Part shown: in pieces, positions 1 to 64,000 of the stretch
How the letters are laid out: every line of letters starts with the position of its first letter
Numbering within the stretch: position 1 is the stretch's first letter
Source: Dolomedes plantarius
Taxonomy: Eukaryota; Arthropoda; Arachnida; Araneae; Dolomedidae
Direction of reading: 5' to 3'
Assembly: GCA_907164885.2 (NCBI GenBank)
Contig: OU015492.1
Location: forward strand, 203,663,297 to 203,727,296
Length of the DNA stretch: 64,000 nucleotides
Translations under genes and position numbers: made by a program
The notes under the pieces: generated by a model
What the model was told of the DNA's origin: nothing
Databases searched by the model: none
The model's input: only the letters and a program-made list of their open reading frames with translations

Positions 1-349
1 CCTAGATCCTTGATTACCTCAAATATATTTGATCTGTATTTAATTCTTTGATTTCATATGTTCTAATAATAAGATGTTCCAAATTAAGATATGTGTAGTA
101 ATATTGAATTTTGTGTATGAAATTATCTATTCTACACTGGTGTAAGAAATTAAGAGAATTTGCAGACTTGGTCGATTATCTCTAGAACTACTGTACCAAT
201 TTTAATGAAATTTGATATGTACATACATTGATACAATACAAAACAAATAACCATTCAATAATTGTAATACACACTCATGATTGTGCATAACACTCGTTGG
301 AGTCGGAAGGTATGAAACAGCAGTTGCAGAATAAACAAAAAAATGGGTT

Positions 350-539
350 AATAGGGGGTATGGTCCCCTCTTACAGATATACAGGTCTCGCAGCATGATT
401 TCATACTTGAAATAAGGCGGTTTATCATTTCCAGTGGCAATTGGTCCTACTCATTAAGCAACGCTGTTTTCATCCCCTGGATGGTTCTCGGAGGGAGGTT
501 GCGAGTTGCAATTGCCCTCCCCAGAGCGTCCCAGACATG
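350..539 (-). pseudogene. Tc1-like transposase, C-terminal fragment
   Basis: Read on the minus strand, this stretch continues the transposase interrupted at 3471. It encodes the region after the catalytic glutamate motif (an EHVWDALGRAIA-like segment) and decays towards 350. It is separated from the N-terminal part only by the hAT insertion. The 8-bp target repeat CTCTATAC lies at the join on both sides. It is not a functional gene. Confidence 0.6.
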
Positions 540-547
540 CTCTATAC

Positions 548-3462
548 CAGAGGTTCCCAAACTTTTTTTTCTCGTGGACCACTTTCAAAGTTTTACTATT
601 TTCGGTAGACCCCCTGCTGCTACATTTCTACTGTATTCCCAAAACTCCTAAAAAATATCACCCTAAATTGGGGGTGTTAAGAAGAAAAAAAAAGTAGCAC
701 ATTTTCTTGTGTCCTATTTATTAAAATAATACTTGTGGTTATACAAAATTATAAACATTTATTATTACAAACAATCAACAATTGACAAAAAATCAACAAT
801 GAACTCTGAAATGTAAATCAACAATAAAAAATAGTCATACTTTTAATGAGACGGATGTACTGGATGAATTGACAGCAAATTATCAATATTTGGCTTCAGT
901 TTTGTAAGAAGTAATCTCAAATCTCCCCGTTTTGTGATGTTCAATCTGCTCCTTTTTTTTTGTTAACAGGTTGGTAACGGCACTAAAACTTCTTTCGACA
1001 AGATATGACGAGGGAAACGCTATCAAAAATTTTCTCGCAATTTCCCACAGCCCAGGATATTTTTCGGGGATTTCTGCCTGCAACTAAAATGATTCATAGC
1101 CTTTTTTAAATTTCACCTTCAGTTCCTCGTTGGTGCTGAGCTCAAGTAGCTCCTCTTGTAATACCACATTCGCATCTTCCGTTTCATCAAATGGGGTTAT
1201 GATCCATGGTTGCATTTCCATCGTCAGAATATCTTCAAATCTATTTTTGAAGTCATCATGCAGGGTATTTAAATGTTGAGCGTATGTCTGAATATCCTCA
1301 TCAAGACATTCTATCTGTGACAAGTGCGGAAACTGGGAGAATTTGCGCCGACTAATATTTTGCTTCATTAATTTCAATTTACCAAGAAAAGCCGAAATTA
1401 CACCCTTTGTTTTTATTAAATTAAGGCTGTCCCCTTGTAACTGCAAGTTAACGTCATTGAATTTTATGAACAAATCTGTTAAGTACGCAATGTCCTCTTT
1501 ATATTTGATCAGATTTTCTTTTAAATCTGGTGCTTTAGTTTTCAGAAACTCTATCACTGATTCGAAAAGTGAGTAAAATCTCGATAAGCGTGCACCTTTC
1601 GACAACCAGTGTACTTCAGTATGTAAGAGCAGTCGTTGGAAATCTTCATCATTTTCATCGCACAATAGTGCAAATAAACGGGTATTCAAACCATTGCTTC
1701 TTATTTTATTAACTGCGTTAATCACAAATTGAAGCGATTGGTGCAATCTATCACTCAAATTTTTCGCTACAAGGTGTTGTCGGTGGATGACACAGTGAAT
1801 TGCAATTAGTCCTGGTATTATTCTTTTAAGATGGCTTATAAACCCACGATATCGCCCGAACATGGCAGGAGCTCCATCTGCTGCCACCGAAATAATGTTT
1901 GTAAATGGAATAGATTTTTCTGTAAAAAAAATCACTCAGGACATTAAATATCAATTCGCCTTTAGTGTCCAACTTCAAAGTTTTTGCGAATAGCAGCTCT
2001 TCATGGATTTCTTCGTCCATAATAAATCGAACATATGCCAATAATAATGCTTCATTACCAGGCAAAGTAGACTCGTCCAATTGAATAGAAACATGAGTGG
2101 TTTGCAGATAATTACACAAGAAGCTTTCTATATCAGAGCTCATTTCATCAATACGTCTTTGTACAATGTTGTTACTTAAAGGAATTCTTTTGAGTACGTC
2201 AAATGGAGGTTTGTGCAGAACAGTTTTTAAAACCTTTTCAATAGCGGGTAAAATTAACTCTTCTCCGATGGTGTGCGGTTTTCCAGATTTCGCTATAAGC
2301 AACGAAATATTGTAAGATGCCCGCAAGCCATCATCGTTACTTTGAGACGTTGAAGCAAACATACTATTTACGGTAGGTCTCTTTTCATATTTTTCCTTCA
2401 ATGTTTGAAAGTATTTCAGATCTTTACCTATTTTTTCAGGATGACACCTTATTAGATGGTCTTCGAGCTTCGATGGTTTCATAGAGTCATTGCTCAGAAC
2501 TTTGTTGCATAAAAGACACATGGGCTATCGTTTGTCTGCCGTTGATGGAAGAAAACCAAATTTCAAATAATCAACACTGTACTGTCGACATTTCTTCTTA
2601 GATTCAGCCATTTTACGTATCAGTTATGACCTGTAAAAAAATGTTTGTTTTTGAGGCGATTTTACCAGAATATGGCTATTATAACACAACATAATAGAAT
2701 TATTGCAATAAAAAAAATGCCCGCGGAAGCACCGCTCTTTTAATTAATCGCCGTCGTCGCGTAAATAAATATTTTTAAACAAAAAAGTACCTAGGTACCT
2801 AAAGTTTAATCTTCCCTGGCTTTTTGTTCTTTTATAGAAGTTTTGAATAATCTCTAGTATTTAATTTTTACTACATAACTACCTACTACACTCAAATAGT
2901 AAAACAAATATAATATGATTGATAAATTACAATATACAATAAAAATATGTATAACAAATAGGCAGATAGTTACTTTTTCCGGCACTGCAAACACTGACAT
3001 CGATTCACTCACAGTCACACTTATGTTCAAAATCCCGGAAACAAATGAATAACGTTTTGTTCTTGGCATTCGTATTTATACTAATGTAGATTGCAAGCAC
3101 AGCGCAAGTCGCATTTCATCGCTTTGCAAGTCTAAACAAGCATCCCGGACGAGCGGGAGGCACTTTGCAAGTCTCGACATGTGGTGTACACTTGTACTAT
3201 TATCTATTGTTCTATTCAGTTCTGTGTTTGAACTGAGTCTCGAATATTTTTGAGCACCTACCTAGTGAATGATGCTACCTGCCTACGTTGATAGGTAAAT
3301 CCAAGCCAAAATTTTTGTTCTTTATTATGAAAACCAGAAAATTTTTTGTAGACCCCCCACTTACAACTTGTGAACCCCTGTTTTCTTTTCACGTCTACGT
3401 GGACCCCGTGTGGTCTCCTATGGACTCCTGGGGGTCCACCTGGACCACTTTGGAAACCTATG
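548..3462 (-). mobile_element. hAT transposon (ZBED5-like), inserted in the Tc1 element
   Basis: The element is 2915 bp and is bounded by a perfect 8-bp direct repeat CTCTATAC (540-547 and 3463-3470). Its imperfect terminal inverted repeats are CAGAGGTTCCCAAACT and CATAGGTTTCCAAAGT (right end read inverted). An 8-bp duplication with CA-starting ends is typical of hAT elements. The two flanks join to restore the Tc1 transposase frame region, so the hAT is the younger insertion. Confidence 0.9.
883..2611 (-). pseudogene. hAT-family transposase, ZBED5-like, disrupted
   Basis: The minus-strand frame opens at ATG 2611 with a basic N-terminus (MAESKKK) and a zinc-finger-like segment with CLLC and HLIRCH. 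It continues through the hAT RNase-H-like core (VSIQLDEST, VAADGAPAM, CVIHRQHL, VHWLSKGARL) to the C-terminal dimerisation motif (SSYLVERSFSAVTNLL). This resembles the ZBED5-type proteins common in arthropod genomes. It is broken by an in-frame TAG at 2525-2527, a frameshift at an A8 run near 1925, and an in-frame TAG at 1084-1086. Apart from these lesions it is nearly full length, so inactivation looks fairly recent. This is a dead transposase and not a host ZBED gene. Confidence 0.85.
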
Positions 3463-3464
3463 CT

Positions 3465-4298
3465 CTATACGGTTGAGGTCTGGAGATTTGGCTGGCCAAT
3501 CCGGCGAACATCCTCACTCTCTGGAAATTCGTCGACCAGAAGAGCTCTATGTGGCCTCGCGTTATCGTCCATTAAAATGAACTCAGGGCTAACTGCACCC
3601 CTGAAAAGGCGAACATAGGGCTCCAAGACCTCATCCCTATACCTCACACCAGTCACAGGGCCTCTTTCAAAGACATAGAGAGGTGTGCGGCCATCCAACA
3701 TGATGCCTTCCCAAACTATTAAACCTCCTCCACCATAATGGTCGATTTCGCGGACATTGTAGGGTAGGTAGCGGGTCCCTGGTTCTCTCCATATGAACGT
3801 ACGGTGAGAATCAGTGTTTAGGCTGAATCGGGACTCATCAGTGAAGAGAACGGTCGCCCATAGATCCATACTCCAATCTCTATGCTCTCTGCTTCATGAT
3901 AAACGGATTCTCCTGTTTATAGAATTGAGCGGGATGCAAACAGCAGGTCTTCTTGTAAACAACCCTCTCTCATGAAGTCTTTTGGAAACAGTCACCCTTT
4001 CTACACGGGTTCCTGTGGCTGCATACAAGTCACGAGAGAGCTGAGAAGCTGTAGCACTCCAGTTACGCCTCGCTATAATCTACAAATGGCGATCTTCTCT
4101 GGCCGTCATGGCTCTTGGATGATCTTGCCCAGGCTTTCTCTCGATGGATCCGATATCCTGGAACTGTTTCCATAAGTTACACACGACGCTGGGCGTTAAA
4201 TTAAACTCTCTACAAATTTGGACTTGAGATTGGCCTGCTTCTAGTCGTCCCACAATTCACCACCTCATTCCATTATCTAAACGTTGGTGGTTACTCAT
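3465..4298 (-). pseudogene. Tc1-like transposase, N-terminal and catalytic part
   Basis: The frame starts at ATG 4298 (MSNHQR) and shows a helix-turn-helix region, then TDESRF (first catalytic Asp) and MDDNARPH (second Asp). Frameshifts occur upstream of 3869 and again near the WPAKSPDL motif, where the open frame shifts before reaching the glutamate. The rest of the protein lies at 350-539 beyond the nested hAT. The order matches DD34E transposases of the Tc1 group. Confidence 0.75.
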
Positions 4299-4567
4299 TT
4301 TTACTGTTACAATTTGAAATTAACCGATTGCTGCAAAATAACACCAAGAAGCTTGCCTAGGTGTGCTAGCGAACAAAATGCGTCTTAACTTACATGTGCT
4401 TATAAAGCCTGTTTCTCTACTAGCTCCGCCTACACACACGTGTACGCTTACTTATTTGACGTACAAGATTTGCATTTTTGTCTAGAAGCAGTGGTTTTAC
4501 ATTCAGTTCAGTTCTTTTCATGAATTTCGATAAAATATGCAAATTCTCTTAATTTATTTCACCAGTG

Positions 4568-5056
4568 TATATTTTCATTTGATAACCAGCTTCAGTTTCT
4601 AATTCCAATTGTACTACTTGTATTGACCACATATGGTGGAGGCGTGACCTCACATCAGTGTTTAAAGGGGGGGGGGCACAGAGCCTGAAAGGTTGAGAAC
4701 CCCTGCTGTAAATTATGGTGAATTATTAAGTACCTCAATAATTCAGTATCATAGTAAACTTACTAACTACCATTTTATTCTATTCCCGAAATATCTCAAT
4801 TATTTGGATTTTGCTTGCCTTTATTTTAATATTCTTTATAATTTGGATTTATTAAAATTCAGAAAGTGTTCGAAATTAAAGTCACTATGCATAGAGTTTT
4901 AAAATATTGTCATTGTCACTGTGAAAATTTAAGCACTGAAAAAGTGTTTTTTGTATTCTTGAATCTACTTTAAATTTATCTTGTAGCTCAGTAAACTTTT
5001 GTTTGATGTTCTATTACCTGTATGTTTAGTTGAAATAGATATTTTTCAATTCTCAG
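4568..5056 (+). other. Intronic sequence with a hAT end remnant
   Basis: No gene is seen here. Positions 4673-4708 contain a run of G followed by GCACAGAGCCTGAAAGG and AACCCCTG. Inverted, this is a CAGGGGTTCTCAACC-type hAT terminus with no partner found, so it is a decayed MITE end. The remainder is AT-rich and ends in the pyrimidine tract and AG before the exon at 5057. Confidence 0.5.
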
Positions 5057-62794
<57,738 letters not shown>

Positions 62795-63804
62795 GTAATT
62801 AATTGATATTACTTTACAAAATTATGGCTTAGAATTTTATACATGCTTGTTACATGAATGTGAAATTATTTACTTCAATGTAAGATTTATTTGCTGTTGT
62901 GTTGCATTTAATTAACTTTGAAGATTTTTATCATGCATGAATTTGTAAGAAAAATAACTCTGCCAATCCACCTCATTTTCTACAAAACTCCTCTAGTGTG
63001 AACACAGGGATCACTCCCATTCTATAATCCATTCACGTCCTGAATACTTAATTTAGGAACATTGCTGAACTCTCATTACTTAGATTCTTTGGGATCCAAG
63101 CTGTAATTTCTTGATTTTTAAAAAATTATTTGAGAAAGTAAAGAATGTATTATAACTAAGTTTTTTCTTTTAATATTAATTCAATGTACTTTTTAAACTA
63201 TGGTAAAAAATTACCCTTTCCTATTCAAAGCTAAGGCCTTAAGTACTAACCTCATACCACCCTCAAGTTCTCAAAAAGGAGTACTGATACATCATTTTGA
63301 TTCCATGTTGTTGAGCATTATTATGACTTTACTGTGCCATTGAACATTAAAAAAAGATATTGCTCTAAGAAATGTTACAATTAAAAAAAAAATTCTTGTG
63401 CCTTTAAGAATCACTTTGCTTAAAAATTGTGTTAGCATCTCACCTCACTGATTTCAGTTCTGTAGATTTTACTAGTAATGTTAAGCTAAACTCCTTTAAA
63501 AATACTTTTGCTAGTTTTCTGTAAATTATGGATAATTTAGTTAGGAAGTGATGTTCATATGCATTAAATTTTATGTTACACATCACATAGATTGTATTGA
63601 TATTTATTGATAAGTATTAGAATGCAGCAGAAATTAGCACTTTGAGAGACTTCTCAAACTCAGAAGAAAATTAATACAAACTGCAACTCATTCGAAAGGT
63701 CAAAATATGTTTCAAGAATATGTTAAATGGACTCATCTTATTCTATTGTGGCATTTTGGTTTCCTTGCTGAGATTCATCTTGACAGTCGCCAGCAAAGGT
63801 CTAA
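62795..63804. other. Intron, no recognised features
   Basis: AT-rich, without frames or repeat ends. Confidence 0.5.
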
Positions 63805-63808
63805 TTAA

Positions 63809-63865
63809 CCTTTTCCATAAGAGGTGGGATAGCATGTATCCCAAGAAGACGGTCCTAAAAATGAA

Positions 63866-63898
<33 letters not shown>

Positions 63899-63983
63899 CC
63901 CCCTTAATGGCTGTTCTACAGAGGGGTATGAAATTTCCCATTCTAAAGAGAGAATCAGAAAAATGGGCCCCATAAGCTAAAGG
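63809..63983. repeat. piggyBac-like MITE family E, copy 3 (compact)
   Basis: 175 bp between TTAA (63805-63808) and TTAA (63984-63987). Left CCTTTTCCATAAGAGGTGGG, right (inverted) CCTTTAGCTTATGGGGCCC, central (TA) tract of about 28 bp. It gives the unexpanded form of the element at 52954. Confidence 0.82.
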
Positions 63984-64000
63984 TTAACTTGTTGTGGTTA

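Larger units (their letters stand above)
135..4567 (-). mobile_element. Tc1/mariner-like DNA transposon, split by a nested hAT element
   Basis: Both ends carry inverted repeats of about 30 bp that begin CACTGGTG and contain AATTAAGAGAATTTGCA (left 135-165, right near 4537-4567). Both ends are flanked by the dinucleotide TA, the usual Tc1/mariner target duplication. Removing the nested hAT (548-3462) and one copy of its 8-bp duplication leaves about 1.5 kb, the normal length for this superfamily. The transposase lies on the minus strand and is decayed. The left repeat is near the window start, so the wider surroundings of the insertion are not visible. Confidence 0.85.

Noticed and set aside
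883..2611. Host ZBED5-like gene
   Set aside because: It is enclosed by terminal inverted repeats and an 8-bp duplication and has stops and a frameshift, so it is a dead hAT transposase.

Overview
The window is AT-rich animal nuclear DNA. One spliced gene runs across almost all of it on the + strand, and its introns are packed with transposable elements. Long introns, tRNA-derived SINEs and many Tc1, hAT, BEL/Pao, Copia, P and Transib-type remnants point to an arthropod. My best guess is an arachnid, probably a spider, because the repeat families look like those I associate with spider genomes. The species cannot be fixed from sequence alone.

Host gene: 18 exons between 5057 and 62794 join in one open frame of 970 codons with GT-AG junctions. 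In order they encode a basic N-terminal segment, a divergent PHD finger, a bromodomain-like helical region, a PWWP domain, an acidic Ser/Thr-rich linker and a coiled coil. This is the reader order of the ZMYND8/ZMYND11 chromatin-protein family. The true N-terminus and the expected C-terminal MYND finger lie outside the window.

Repeat layout: (1) 135-4567 is a Tc1-like element split by a hAT element. (2) 6421-31110, inside the 26.3 kb intron between two 45-nt exons, is one old minus-strand BEL/Pao retrotransposon with LTRs at both ends. It has been broken by a Copia element with matching LTRs (8094-14208), a hAT remnant carrying a Tc1 element (14535-16523), a probable solo LTR carrying a BED-finger hAT remnant (about 18863-20086), a hAT element (20447-23253) and a Transib-type element (23294-29854). 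The Transib element itself carries a SINE and a P-type element with a THAP gene. (3) From 31 to 64 kb the introns hold short non-autonomous elements (pogo/Tigger-like, piggyBac-like and hAT MITEs), a SINE, five copies of an unclassified repeat, a 381-bp tandem duplication and long TA microsatellites.

The most notable item is the Transib-type element. Its ends begin with CACAGTG and CACAGTA, followed by a 24-bp spacer and a nonamer-like ACAAAA motif, and it is flanked by a 5-bp CGGCG duplication. This is the layout of a V(D)J recombination signal. The BEL gag reading frame is restored when the element is removed.
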